Assembly: GCA_033060915.1 (NCBI GenBank)
Contig: CM065392.1
Coordinates: 4,785,501 to 4,849,500 of the forward strand
DNA: 64,000 nt
Source: Euryodendron excelsum
Taxonomy: Eukaryota > Streptophyta > Magnoliopsida > Ericales > Pentaphylacaceae
Direction: 5' to 3'
The position numbers and the translations under genes were made by a program. Below, one piece after another: positions 23,291 to 34,200 of this stretch. Positions within the stretch are counted from its first letter, which is position 1. Each line of letters opens with the position of its first letter. The notes under the pieces were generated by a model. That model was given only the letters and a program-made list of their open reading frames with translations, made no database searches and was not told the origin of the DNA.

Positions 23291-23789
23291 AGTTAACCTT
23301 AGGTCACCCAACCTAGGTTGGTATACTTCAAGGTTCCAACTCTTGAACCCTTTTCTAAATGATCATTCAATTTTCAAACTATTCTCACAACCTATTTTTC
23401 CAAAACCTCTTACTCTCTTGATTTCAAAGAAACCAACTCCATAAATTCTTCAAATATTCCTACATTCCATCTTCAAGGCATTTCTAAAAATATTTTCAAA
23501 AGGTCACAAACCTAAGGTGTCCTTAGCCCTCTCATGGTTAGAGATTCCAAGGTCAAGTGACAAATCAAGAACAACTTCTAAGGTTGTCCATATTGGGATT
23601 CCAAACACCGCTTTCAAAAAACCAATTCATCAAAACATTCCAAAATCATACCTCCAAGGTTTTCAAAACAAAATTTCAAAAACTTTCTCAAACTCTCTTG
23701 AGTTATCCAAAGACATTTTCCAAAACTCTATCAAAATTGACCCAAAAAGCATTTTCAAAGCACACCACTATCCAATTCCAAGTTAAAAC

Positions 23790-23920
23790 TTTCAAGACCA
23801 TAAAGAGTCTTCAACTTCCAAAGACCTCAAAATGTCTTAAACTTTTCCAAAGACCTCAAAGTGTCTTAAACTCTTTCAAAGACCCCAAAGTGTCTTCAAA
23901 CTTTCCAAAGGCCCTAATGC
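23790..23920 (+). repeat. Tandem ~37-bp repeat (AAGACCTCAAAGTGTCTTAA) in giant LTR
   Basis: Four degenerate units of 'TTTCCAAAGACCTCAAAGTG' + 'TCTTAAAC'. The equivalent array in copy 2 lies at about 44330-44500. Confidence 0.75.
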
Positions 23921-24673
23921 GCCTATTCTCCATCGGGCTCTTACCCGAACTACGAATGACCTGATTCTCACCAAATGAGATACATAGGCAACCTAAAATT
24001 GTGCGGTCATAACTTTCATTTCAACCCTAATCCCTTTTTCAAAAACTCCAATCAATTCAAAATTTCTATTCCAAACTCTTTCAAAACCTCTATTATTTTC
24101 AAACTTTTTTCAAAAACTTGCTTCATGCATCATCCATCCGAAAAGTGATGACTAAACCCCGTTTTCAAAATTCTAAAGTGAATGTTAAGTGGACAATGGT
24201 AACCGGTTATTCTAGTGAGTGAACAAAAGGGTGATTAGATATGTAGGTACCGAAAGGGCGGGGTAGGGTGATGATCTTAGGATATCTTCCCTACACGTAA
24301 CCAACCTCCGAACCTTAGATTTCTATTTTCAAAAGACCAAAATGGAGTTATTTTCAAAAAGGGCTTAAACATTCCAAAAGGTTGTCAAACAACCTATTTT
24401 TCTAAAAACCCTCTCTTGAGGGAGTTTTCAAAAACTTTTTTTAAAAAAAACTCTAAGTTTAATCTTCAGATTAATGCTTAGTTTTAGGTGCCCTAACTCA
24501 CCTTTATCAAGCTAGATGGCGACTCCTATTTTTCTAAAAAGCCCTTAGTCAAATCAATTCTCAAACCTAGTCGCACTCGCCCTTCTAGGGGGACGAGTTC
24601 TAATGACAGAGTTCCGTGCTTTAAAGTCTCCGAGTCGAAAGAACCTTGAACACCTAAAAACCGGGGCGCGACA

Positions 24674-25012
24674 TATATATATATTACAAAAATATTTTAG
24701 CTCATCCAACAGTGAAGTAGTTTAAGAGAAACAAAGTCAACCCTCCACTTGTGAGGTTGAGTTTTAGGTTTACATTCTTGAAAACTGTCATCAAGTGTCC
24801 TCCCATTGTTAGGGATGGAATGTATAGAAGCAGAGGTGCCCTTATTACTAGCATATGATGTTGTGTTGAGTTTTGTTTGGAGAGGGAGAGATAGTTGTAT
24901 CTAGTTTTCTTTTACACTTCGCAATATGAATTTATGACTTTTATGTCCACTTGGTCCTTTCTTTAAAGATAAATAAGGGTTAATTTTTACACCCATAAAA
25001 AAAACTATTCAC

Positions 25013-25060
<48 letters not shown>

Positions 25061-25755
25061 TCTCTTAGGCCTTATTTGGCACTGCAATGCTTTTAGTTAG
25101 AAAGCATTTTTGCAATTTCGATACCTCCTCACGTCCTCTTACATCAATCATTATTGATACAATGCATAAATTTTACATAATCCATCTCCTTGTGGCTAGT
25201 CATTATTTATGCAATGAATAAACTATACTTGATTCATGTGGACGGTGGTAGTGCATGAGCTCAAGGTAGGACTGGGCATTAGTTGGGTCGAGTCAGGTTC
25301 AAGAGGGGCCTATGCTAAAAAAATTTCTTATTGGGCCTAAAATCAAATTCCCAGCTCGTCCAAAAATAAAATCTAAATTTCCAAGCATGCCCAAGCTTGC
25401 CCATTTAACCTATAAAACTAATTAATAAATATTTTTTCTTCAAAAATAATGTTAAATAATATAGCATTTAAATAAATAAATATATTATTTTATATATTTC
25501 GGGTCAAACCGAACTTTAAACACAATTTCCAAGCCAGTCAATTAATTTAATTGGGCATAAAAAAATTTTAAGCTTTATAAATGAAGGGTAGGCTTGGACG
25601 GCCCATGACAATCCCTAACTCAAGGAAATGGTAGACACCCTGCTATAATAAATAAAAAAGCATTTTTGCGCCCCTGCATTAGAGTGTGTTTGACCGTATT
25701 TTAAAAACACTTTGACATGCAAAGGTTACATTGCCCTAAAGAGCTTTTTAACAGA
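24674..25755. other. Intergenic DNA with CT/AT microsatellite and a GGGC-rich repeat
   Basis: A compound microsatellite (CT)n(AT)n lies at about 25013-25060. The block 25265-25620 carries GGGCCTA / AGCTCGTCC / GCCCAAGCTTGCCC words similar to 16435-17185 and is probably a relative of that repeat. No gene is seen. Confidence 0.45.
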
Positions 25756-26523
25756 TGTCATGGGCTTGGATTTCCAACACCGTCAACCCGTGCGGTTTTA
25801 GCTAACTTCACCCTTAAAGAATCTAAGTAAGTCTTAAGAATACCGAAAGAGAAAAGCTAAGAATAAAAGAGCACTTGAGAAGAGAGCTTGGAAAATGCTT
25901 TGCTTGAATTCACAACTTGATTTCCACTTAATTCTTACAAATGACGGGCATCCCCTATTTATAGCCATCCACCTCCTCAAATGGATGGTTCTAGAATTTC
26001 TTTTTCTAAATATCTAGATATTTACAAGCTTCTAGAAAATTTACCCATATCCTAGAATATTCTAAAAAACTATCCAAGATATTTACAAGGCTAGAAGCCT
26101 CTACCATATTCTAGAAAATTCCTACACTCTCCCCATATTTGTAATTGTGTAGAACTCTCTAGAATGTCTCTAATTAAGCCCATATATTAGAATGTCCATG
26201 AGAAGCCTAGAAGATTCTAGACTTGTGTGGCCACTTTGTGTGAAAGGTTTTAAAATCTTATAATATTCTATAACCTTCTAGAATGTTCTACAACATTCTA
26301 GAACCTTCCTCAATATTGTAGAAGCTTCCCCTCCCTTCTAAAATATTCTAGACTTTTCTAGAATATTTTAGAACATCTTGGAAGCTTCTAGATCCTTTTA
26401 GAATCTTATAATGTTCTCTGAAATTTTCTAGGATGCCTATGTCCGGAATGTCGTATAAGCTTATGCTGCCATTTTGGCATCCGAATGGGCCTCTATGGTG
26501 CTCCAATTTGGCAAGTCGTGACA
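25756..26523 (-). repeat. 3' LTR of the gag-only element
   Basis: 768 bp. TATTTATA at 25957-25964 is a TATA box on the minus strand. On the side upstream of it (25990-26430) the LTR is packed with TTCTAGAA-type words in 5-bp phase. The copy at 27512-28279 matches it over its whole length, with scattered substitutions. Confidence 0.88.
26276..26308. promoter_or_regulatory. Heat-shock-element-like array in the LTR
   Basis: Alternating TTC and GAA triplets separated by two bases: TTC-GAA-TTC-(CAA)-TTC-GAA-TTC, seven consecutive modules with one mismatch. A second array lies at about 26347-26393. This is the HSF-binding architecture (nTTCnnGAAn). The equivalent array in the 5' LTR (about 28025-28065) is more eroded. 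Function is inferred from the pattern only. Confidence 0.5.
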
Positions 26524-26732
26524 TTCTCTCCCACCAAATTTGGCGACGCCCTCATCGTTGCTTCTTCTGAAATACGGCAACCGTCTCGGGGAAATTCCAT
26601 GAGTTGTCTTCATGCCGCCAACATATCTTGTGTTGCATTCTATCATTTAGCCAAAACCGTCTCATTCGTCTTGGGTGATGACGTTCCTTCATGAGATGTC
26701 GCCTTTGGGTGCCCACCTTAAGTGCGTGTACG

Positions 26733-27467
26733 TTACCTTCCTTGGTGAAAGGCGACCCATCCTCGTGCCAAAACCATTACGTACTCCCTTATATCGCAAT
26801 CTCCATCCCGGCCTTCACTTGAGGCATGTACTCCATGCCTTCCCGTCCCATATCCTCTATGGGATTTTGCGGTTGCCCCTGTGGTCCCTCCATCTTTGGG
26901 GAAGCGAGGGATATTGCCGATGGAATGATTTCCTCTGGGCTCTTCAAGCTCCTCTACGGCCTCCTTTGGCCCATCCACCTTGGTGCTTGAAAAGTCTTCT
27001 TCGAGGTCCGAGGCTCTTGGCTCTTTCTTAAGTTGTTGCCTTTCCTCGTACTCTTTGATACACGCGACCATCTCAGCCCTTTTTGGGTAGTCTCGAGCAA
27101 AATAAAGCTCATCACATAGAAAGCAATTGTTCGTGGGCTTGAACACGACCTTCCTGTCCTTGTGCTTGCCCTTGTCTGACACTTTAACTTGAAAGGATAA
27201 ATTCTCTTGCTGCCTCTCATGTAGTATAGAGTTGACATTAGCTAGCATGTTGCCTCTCGGCTCCCCAAGCCTTCCATTGAGGTCCCCTACCTCATGCTCC
27301 ATGCTTTGCTCCCCGATGTCAAACCATTCCCTTGAGTCGGCCACGGTCACGTCCACCTTAGTGAACCGCGTCTCCATGGAACTAACAACATCTCGAGGCT
27401 TATCCTTCTTTCCCTTACTAGTGTCAAACTCCCTTCCACGGGTTTGCTTGCTTGTGATAGCTTCCAC
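26733..27467 (-). pseudogene. Gag-like protein remnant of the non-autonomous element
   Basis: A 244-codon open frame, highly charged and poor in hydrophobic residues, begins VEAITSKQTRGREF; no ATG precedes it in frame and the nominal first codon is GTG. Around residues 116-130 it has CFLCDELYFARDYP, which aligns with the zinc-knuckle form C-x2-C-x3-H-x4-C of plant gypsy gag proteins, but with Tyr in place of both the His and the last Cys, so zinc binding is lost. The C-terminal part is acidic and glycine-rich. Gag normally forms the particle that packages the element's RNA; here it is probably non-functional. Its location just after the primer-binding site fits gag. Confidence 0.6.
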
Positions 27468-27498
27468 TATTGAAGATGACTTCCGTTCTCGAACTTAG

Positions 27499-27510
27499 CT
27501 CTGATACCAA
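27499..27510 (-). other. Primer-binding site (initiator-Met tRNA)
   Basis: TGGTATCAGAGC on the minus strand, one to two bases inside the 5' LTR, complementary to the 3' end of plant tRNA-iMet. Confidence 0.85.
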
Positions 27511-27511
27511 C

Positions 27512-28279
27512 TGTCACGGGCTTGGATTTCCAACACCGTCAACTCGTGCGGCCTTAGCTAACTTCACCCTTGAAGAAGCTAAGTAAGCGTTAAGAATACC
27601 GAAAGAGAAAAGTAAAGAATAAGAGAGCACTTGAGAAAAGAGCTTGGAAAATGTTTTGTTTGAATTTACAACTTGATTTTCACTTGATTCTTACAAATGA
27701 GGGGCATCCCTCTATTTATAGCCATCCACCTCCTCAAATGGATGGTTCTAGAATTTCTTTTTCTAAATATCTAGATATTTACAAACTTCTAAGAAACCTT
27801 CCCATATCCCAAATATTCTAAAAAACTACCCAAGATATTTACAAGGTTAGAAACCTCTACCATATTCTAGAAAATTCCTACACTCTCCCAATATTTGTAA
27901 TTGTGTAGAACTCTCTAGAATGTCTCCAATTAAACCCATATGTTAGAATGTCCAAGAGAAGCCTAGAAGATTTTAGACTTGTGTGGTCACTTTGTGTGGA
28001 AGGTTCTAGAATCTTATAATATTCTATAACCTTCTAAAATGTTTTATAACATTCTAGAACCTTCCCTAATATTGTAGAAGCTTCCCCTCCCTTCCAGAAT
28101 ATTTTAGACTTTTCTATAATATTCTAGAACATCTCGGAAGCTTATAGATCCTTCTAGAATCTTATAGTGTTATCCGAAATTTTCTAGAATGTCCATGTCC
28201 GGAATGCCGTATAAGTTTGTATTGCCATTTTGGCATCCGAATGAACCTCCATGGTGCTCCAATTTGGCAGGCCGTGACA
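27512..28279 (-). repeat. 5' LTR of the gag-only element
   Basis: 768 bp, parallel to 25756-26523. TATTTATA at 27713-27720 marks the minus-strand TATA box, with TTCTAGAA-type heat-shock-like words upstream of it (27730-28190). Confidence 0.88.
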
Positions 28280-29004
28280 TAGAGCAATAACTATAAAAGT
28301 GCTTATCCACTAAAAAAGCCATACAATAGGTGCGCTCACATTGTGAAATAAAAAATAACAAAAAAAGCTCTAAAATTGACCTCTAAACAAAAAAATGCAA
28401 ATTGGTACTTCCAAGTTTTTTGAGCATTCGGTAGAGAACTTTCAATATCTCCAATAAACTTCACAGTGTTTATCTTAAAATTTAAAGAAAATTATATAGT
28501 TCAAACTTCAACGACTTCACAATACTCATGTAGTAGTTTAAACTTTTTGAAGGGAAAAATAATTTTACCACCGATTGGTTCTGTAAAGATAATAAAAGAA
28601 AATTAAAAGGAAATAAGAGAATCACTAAGGTGGTACTTGAATTGGCTTTAGCTGTGTTTAGAATACTATTTTTCTTTCAACAATCATGTATTTGAATTCA
28701 TTTACAAGAATTGAATGACGTTTGCAATGATGAGCTCATTCTGTTCGAATTAGTAGTTATAACTTAAATTGGACATCTCGTAATAAATGTCATTTATTTT
28801 TACTTTTTTGATCTGCAAAAAAAATAAAAGAATAAAATAAGAGAGAGTGATTATTTATTTATTTATTTTCCTTTTCCTTCGTTTATATTCCCTCTCTCCT
28901 TTTAAACCATGCTGTCCCTATTCCACCAACTGACGACACAAGCCGATTGGTGACTATGGCCAAAGTTCTGGCTTCAGCTTCGAACTTTGAGAGTTAGAGC
29001 AATA
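28280..29004. other. Upstream region of the MEF1-like gene
   Basis: AT-rich. Closest to the gene are (TTTA)n at about 28853-28868, TTTATATT at 28880-28887 as a possible TATA element, and a CT-rich run at 28889-28900. An in-frame TTG lies at 28987 but no in-frame ATG precedes 29005. Confidence 0.4.
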
Positions 29005-30861
29005 ATGCTTCAACAACTCCACCAATGGTCTCTCCAAGAACCAACCCGTCAACTTCCACCCTTAAGCCAACCTCCAGCTCTTGCCTTCACAAGAGCCCCA
29101 AAAAACCCACTGAACCAATTCAACTTTGAACTCAACTACAGAAACATCTGCAACCTCCTCCTCTCTGCAACCCAGTCCAGGTCTCTCCCTAAGGGCCTTC
29201 AACTCCACGCCCACATCATCAAATCAGGGCTTCAAGCAATCCCACTGCTTTCCCACCACCTCATCAACTTCTATTCAAAGTCTCAACGGCCACTCGATTC
29301 TGGCCAAATTTTTGAAGAGACCCCAATAAAGTCACCGACTACTTGGAGCTCAGTCATCTCTTCTTTTGCCCAAAATGAGTTCCCTTGGCTTGCGATTGAC
29401 TTCTTTCGTCGAATGCTCGACGTTGGGATTCGGCCTGATGACCATATATTCCCCAGCGCGACCAAAGCTTGCGCAATTCTTTCGAGGTGTGACATTGGGC
29501 GGTCGGTTCATTGTCTTGCCCTGAAAACTGGATTTGATGGTGATGTGTTTGTGGGGAGTTCCGTGGTTGATATGTATGCGAAATGCGGGGATATTAAAGA
29601 CGCCCGGAAAGCTTTTGATGGAATGCCCGAGAGAAACGTAGTTTCCTGGAGTGGGATGATATATGGGTATACTCAATCGGGTGACGATGAGGAGGCTTTG
29701 AGGCTATTTAAGCAAGCATTGTGGGAGGATTTGGATGTTAATGATTTTACTTTTTCGAGTGTTATACGGGTTTGTGGCAATTCTACGCACCTCGAATTGG
29801 GGAAGCAAATACAAGGTTTGTGCTTGAAAATGAGCTATGATTCGTCAAGCTTTGTGGGTAGTTCTCTGATTTCTTTGTACTCCAAGTGTGGAGTTATTGA
29901 AGGAGCCTATATGGTTTTTGATGAGATACCCGTTAGGAACCTAGGCATGTGGAATGCAATGCTTATTGCCTGTGCTCAGCATGCAGACACAAACAAAGCA
30001 TTTGATTTGTTCAAACAAATGGAAAGTGATCAGATGAAACCAAATTTCATCACTTTCTTGTGTATACTTTATGCCTGTAGCCATGCAGGACTAGTCAAAG
30101 AGGGGAAGTATTACTTTGATCTGATGAAGGTGTATGGGATTGAGCCAGGTGATCAGCATTATGCTTCCATGGTGGACTTGCTTGGACGTGCAGGGAAATT
30201 GCAGGATGCAGTTTCAATTATCAATGAAATGCCCATAAAGCCAACAGAATCTGTATGGGGAGCTTTATTGACTGGTTGCCGAATTCATGGGGACACAGAA
30301 TTGGCAACTTATGCAGCTGATAGGGTCTTTGAGTTGGGTCCTGTAAGCTCAGGAATGCACATGCTATTGTCTAATGCTTATGCCGCAGCTGGAAGATATG
30401 GGGAGGCAGCCAAAGCCAGGAAAATGCTGAGGGACCGAGGGGTGAAAAAGGAAACAGGTTTGAGTTGGGTTGAGGAGGCAAATAGGGTTCATACGTTTGC
30501 TGCTGGGGACAGGTCACACTCAAAATCTAGAGAAATTTATCAGAAATTGGAGGAGTTGGGGGACGAAATGGAACGAGTTGGTTATGTTGCAGACACCAGT
30601 TTTGTGCTGCGAGAAGTGGATAGTGATGAGAAGAATCAGGCAATCAGGTATCACAGCGAAAGACTGGCCATTGCATTTGGGCTCATTACTTTCCCGCCTG
30701 AAAGGCCAATTAGGGTTATGAAGAATTTGCGTGTGTGCGGTGATTGTCACACTGCAATAAAATATATGTCCAAGTGCAGTGGAAGAGTAATTATTGTGAG
30801 GGATAACAATCGATTTCATCGATTTGAGGGTGGAAAATGCTCATGCGGTGACTATTGGTGA
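29005..30861 (+). CDS. MEF1: PPR protein, DYW subclass; MEF1-type mitochondrial RNA-editing factor
   Basis: Single-exon gene of 618 codons. MEF1 (At5g52630 in Arabidopsis, 588 residues) is a mitochondrial factor that binds a short RNA upstream of target cytidines and directs C-to-U editing; its known Arabidopsis targets are in rps4, nad7 and nad2 transcripts. I recognise near-colinear signature segments, e.g. PSATKACAILSRCDIGRSVH, KCGVIEGAYMVFDEIPVRNL and LGPVSSGMHMLLSNAYA. Order: a Pro/Gln-rich N-terminus that could be a targeting peptide, PLS-type PPR repeats from about residue 45 to 440, an E/E+ region (GLSWVEE...VHTFAAGDRSH), then a DYW deaminase domain. The deaminase zinc signature is complete: HSE at 550-552 and CGDC at 578-581, ending CSCGDYW. 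The start is ATG at 29005; the frame stays open to a TTG at 28987 but there is no earlier ATG. No breaks are visible. Nearest neighbour is the gag-only retrotransposon 0.7 kb upstream. Confidence 0.93.
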   Translation: MLQQLHQWSLQEPTRQLPPLSQPPALAFTRAPKNPLNQFNFELNYRNICNLLLSATQSRSLPKGLQLHAHIIKSGLQAIPLLSHHLINFYSKSQRPLDSGQIFEETPIKSPTTWSSVISSFAQNEFPWLAIDFFRRMLDVGIRPDDHIFPSATKACAILSRCDIGRSVHCLALKTGFDGDVFVGSSVVDMYAKCGDIKDARKAFDGMPERNVVSWSGMIYGYTQSGDDEEALRLFKQALWEDLDVNDFTFSSVIRVCGNSTHLELGKQIQGLCLKMSYDSSSFVGSSLISLYSKCGVIEGAYMVFDEIPVRNLGMWNAMLIACAQHADTNKAFDLFKQMESDQMKPNFITFLCILYACSHAGLVKEGKYYFDLMKVYGIEPGDQHYASMVDLLGRAGKLQDAVSIINEMPIKPTESVWGALLTGCRIHGDTELATYAADRVFELGPVSSGMHMLLSNAYAAAGRYGEAAKARKMLRDRGVKKETGLSWVEEANRVHTFAAGDRSHSKSREIYQKLEELGDEMERVGYVADTSFVLREVDSDEKNQAIRYHSERLAIAFGLITFPPERPIRVMKNLRVCGDCHTAIKYMSKCSGRVIIVRDNNRFHRFEGGKCSCGDYW

Positions 30862-33785
30862 TTTAATTATAAGAATAGGTTCACTTGGAACTATTTTTGT
30901 TTAGTAGGCAATTAGAAAAGGAAATACTTGTGGTAACTGTTGATGATTCAATTGTAACAAAGTCATGTAATTGACCATTTTTTACAGAGGAATTATATGG
31001 AAGATGTTGTACTTATCAACAAAAAAAAAAAAGGATGTTTGTGCAATCTCTTGTTTATTCTTATGAGAATAATAGTTGGCATTTAAGACTCTTTGGCAAG
31101 ACTGGTTTGAATTTGCAAGCCCTTCCTTATCTGAACACACTGACATGCACGATGGTGCTGTTTGTTAGCTGTTCTTTGGAAGATGTGGTTAGGAACAAGC
31201 ATACTGACATGAATAATGTCTTCCTTGACTTATCCATCTTGACCTCCGGAAGGAAACAATAATTTTCAGGTGTAATCTTTGGATTTGGTAAGCATTCAAA
31301 GTATTAATTATTGGTTGTTATGCTGTTAGCGGAGTAAGTTCCCCTGAGGGAAACACATGATCCTGTATTCTTGTTTGTATAAATGCAGTTCTTGTGATAT
31401 CTATTGAGCTTCCTTGTGCACTGTCATTCTTATCCTACACATAATTTCATGATATCTTTTGTAACCACGGCAGTTACAATTTCTTTTCTCATTGGATATT
31501 ACTCTGTTGTTGACCCAGCCCTGTTTATGAATTGTCAGTATTTGTCTGTCAAGACATGGGTGGTTTATTATCTCGAATAATTTTTTTTTTTGGTCAGGCT
31601 CCAATTTGTTTCTAAGCACTGGTTTTTTAACTGTCATGTTACTTAGGCCCAATAATCATGCATTTTGAAGGTAGACAGTCCCCTCACATTGTCATGTAAA
31701 GATTTATGTGGATGTGAAGACTAATAATCACTAGCAACTTCATTGGTACTTACACCGTAGAATTTACTGAACCATTTGTGTTAAAGGATGTACTATTGAC
31801 TTTCTCATGATACATGAACTCTTATGAGGCACAAGTACTATTGCTGCTGTAAATGCTTCTTATGGGGCAGGTGCAAGCCACTGCCAGTATGCTAACAACC
31901 TGCCACGTTCAAATGAAGATCTGATTCAAGCTTGCTAGCCGTGAAAATGTGCTTTGTTTGAGCTGTCAATTGGGTAAAATAGAAGGAATAGGAAGGATTG
32001 GCAAGAAGCTCATCTGGCTGATTTAGCAGCTGCTTGTGGATATTCTGTCAAGTCTATACCATGTCGATATCCTGCTCGTGTCAATATGGAAGTTGAAATT
32101 TTTTGCTACATCAATGTTGGGGCAGAATTGTATGGAAGGTGAGGTGGTTACAGCTTTTTATTTTATAAGAGTTCGAACAATTTGAATTGTATATTATGAT
32201 TAGGCCTGGGGAAAGCTTGTCTTTTTTCATGGTTGAGTTAGATGTGTTGCTAGTGACCCAATTATGTACTCAACCTCAATGCACCTAAACCAGCTTGCAA
32301 GCATGCTGTGCTTATGGCCAATCATGATCCTCAATAAACAACAATAGACTGCCAATTAATCATAGTGCTGATGGAATTTAAGAAGAAGAAGAAGATAAAG
32401 CAAACCTAGTGACTCTGATAGAGCTCACCTTCTGCCATGACCCTTACACTCATTCACACGCCATGCTCCATTGCTCGGACTGAAAAGCCCTCTTTTTACC
32501 CAGAGATGAAAATGAATCCCCCAGCTTGTAGCCTCTGACTATTTAAAGTTTTATCCATTTTAACCTCTCCTTTTTTTGGGTGGTTACAGGGTGTCCAACT
32601 TCGAGAGTTTGTGCACATTAGCTGGCTTCTAAAGGTAATTTAGTAGGATGTCCTTTATTTCTTATGAACCAGAAAAATAACTGTTGCACTATCCCATAGT
32701 GCGAGAGAACCATTTCCTTGCCTCCTTTCTTTTGTCATTCTCATGTTGCACAAGAAAGAAAAAAGAAGTGGTAAAGATTTTCAATTTCATAAATTAAAGG
32801 AAATACAGTAATTCAGCTTTTAACAAGAAAAAAAGAAATGGGAAATCTAAGTTTGCATTGGCACTTGTGCTATTACATTTTAGGATGGGGACTGGAACAG
32901 GAACTTGGGGCTTTGGCAGGGGATGATTGCTGCCAACAAATGCTTATTTTGTTATCTGTTCATATCTTTCTGTAATTTCAAAATGTTGTCTTGCAAAGTT
33001 ACGATATTGAGGGAAGGGGAAAAAACAAAGAAAGGCAGAAATAAATGAGGCTGTTTTTATTGGGTGGTAGTACATTACCATCTGCAGAAATACAGCATAC
33101 TTGTTTTACTTACAATTGTTCAAATGTTTGTGTACATGCATGTAAAGAATCAAAGGAAAACTTCAAAAAATTTCTCTCTTATATGGCCCTTTTTATTAGC
33201 TAATTAGTTTTCCTAGTTAGTGATTATGCCTTGTAAAGAGATACTCACATCTACAATATATCATAAATTTGGGAAGCTGAGGAAATTTCTTTGTTTATTT
33301 TCTGGTGTGCCACTCCATATGAAAATGGCTCTATGAAGATCTCATTGATGGTATGTCACCCAGACAGTTGAATGATATAGCATGGTGCTAAACGCATTTC
33401 AATTATAGTTGTACATGCTTCACCTAGCAGCCTTGATGCATTTCTTTACTGTGATACTGGTTTCCAGTGGATTTAAACCCATGTTGGATGAACAATTGTT
33501 GTAATCACTGATATTGCAATTTCAGATGAGGAGTTATAACCAAATTTGAATGCAGGGTTCTAGAGTGGTTGTGAAATTTTAATATGTCTCAGAACATGCC
33601 TGGGAGTTGACCTAATCTTAAGGCCATCTGGTTTCTTGTGGCTTATGATAATATGCTTTGTTTGTGCAACATGGATTAAGTTAATGCTATTTGTTATTGC
33701 ACTCAATCCAAACCCTAAGGAGAGAATGTGTTGGGTAATGATTGGGTAATGTTATCCTGGTTGATGTTGTGTTTCTATTTTAGAC
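30862..33785. other. 3' flank of the MEF1-like gene and intergenic DNA
   Basis: An A-run at 31020-31032 follows the gene by 160 bp. Around 31985-32140 a frame reads WQEAHLADLAAACGYSVKSI and then 'PCRYPARVNMEVEIFCYINV', which looks protein-like but is short, unrecognised and unsupported by clear splice sites. Otherwise nothing is seen on either strand. Confidence 0.4.
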
Positions 33786-33789
33786 GACA

Positions 33790-34200
33790 TGGACTTAATT
33801 CTCCATTATCTAAGAAATACAAGCACAGACACGCAATACACATATGCTATTACAATGAGTTTTAAAAATATAGGACACAACGCGGAGGAACACAACAAAA
33901 CCTTATATTTTGTATGTCATATGTAAGGATCTGTTACTTAGAGATAATATAAAAATTACAAGATTACACTAATTAAAGTTAAAAATCATGTATTCTATAG
34001 TTTAAACATCAAATTAAGTATACAATTATATTACTTTTATTTTATAATTTGATTCCAAGTTATTTTATTTAAACTTACAACGTGTTTTATGTTTGTCTGA
34101 ACAATATCCAAGTTATGGACACATGTTCCCTAAGTGTCTAAAGTGTGTCTTGATTTAAATTTAAAAAAAAAATAATAGGACGATTTGAACACGTGTCCAT
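33790..34200 (-). repeat. Dispersed repeat, copy 2 of an inverted pair
   Basis: On the minus strand this parallels 9063-9505: AATTTGATGTTTAAACTATAG, the 'ACTTTAATTAGTGT' text and the flanking GGACAC/GTGTCC words appear in the same order. It is non-coding and has numerous substitutions, consistent with an old element. Confidence 0.6.

Larger units (their letters stand above)
17403..24673 (+). mobile_element. Giant solo LTR, copy 1 (Ty3/gypsy, Ogre/Tat-like), interrupted
   Basis: Begins TGTAAGCACCGC and ends GGGGCGCGACA, flanked by a 5-bp TSD TATAT (17398-17402 and 24674-24678). Without the nested 2522-bp element (and one 5-bp TSD) it is about 4744 bp, close to the 4804 bp of the inverted copy at 43550-48353. 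A TATA box TATAAATAGA at 19221-19230 sets the orientation to plus: U3 is about 1.8 kb and R/U5 unusually long. No gag or pol sequence is present, so it is a solo LTR. The 'GATGGCGACTCCTATTTTTC' text near the end and the GGGGCGCGACA terminus recall Ogre/Tat-type gypsy elements, which are known for multi-kilobase LTRs; that clade assignment is inference. The ORFs inside it (up to 135 codons) show no protein family. Confidence 0.85.
25756..28279 (-). mobile_element. Non-autonomous LTR retrotransposon with gag only (TR-GAG-like)
   Basis: Two direct LTRs of equal length, 768 bp each (25756-26523 and 27512-28279), start TGTCA(C/T)GGGCTTGG and end GTGACA. Between them lie about 990 bp. On the minus strand the 5' LTR is followed after one base by TGGTATCAGAGC (27499-27510), the standard initiator-Met tRNA primer site. 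A purine-rich tract (GGTGGGAGAGAA) precedes the 3' LTR at 26524-26535. The only protein-like region is a gag remnant; no protease, RT or integrase is present. The size and content match terminal-repeat retrotransposons with a GAG domain. No exact target duplication was found (flanks ACAGA and TAGAG), suggesting decay or recombination. Confidence 0.85.

Noticed and set aside
23557..23964. 135-codon ORF on the plus strand
   Set aside because: It lies inside the giant solo LTR across its tandem repeats, has biased Lys/Phe/Ser content and shows no conserved counterpart in frame in the inverted copy.
26675..27031. 118-codon plus-strand ORF between the two 768-bp LTRs
   Set aside because: Antisense to the gag frame; PBS and PPT show the element reads on the minus strand.
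28987..29004. Upstream start of the PPR gene at 28987
   Set aside because: The codon there is TTG; the first ATG in frame is at 29005.
31985..32140. Protein-like stretch LADLAAACGYSVKSI...
   Set aside because: Short, without a start, recognisable family or splice partners; not enough to call an exon.
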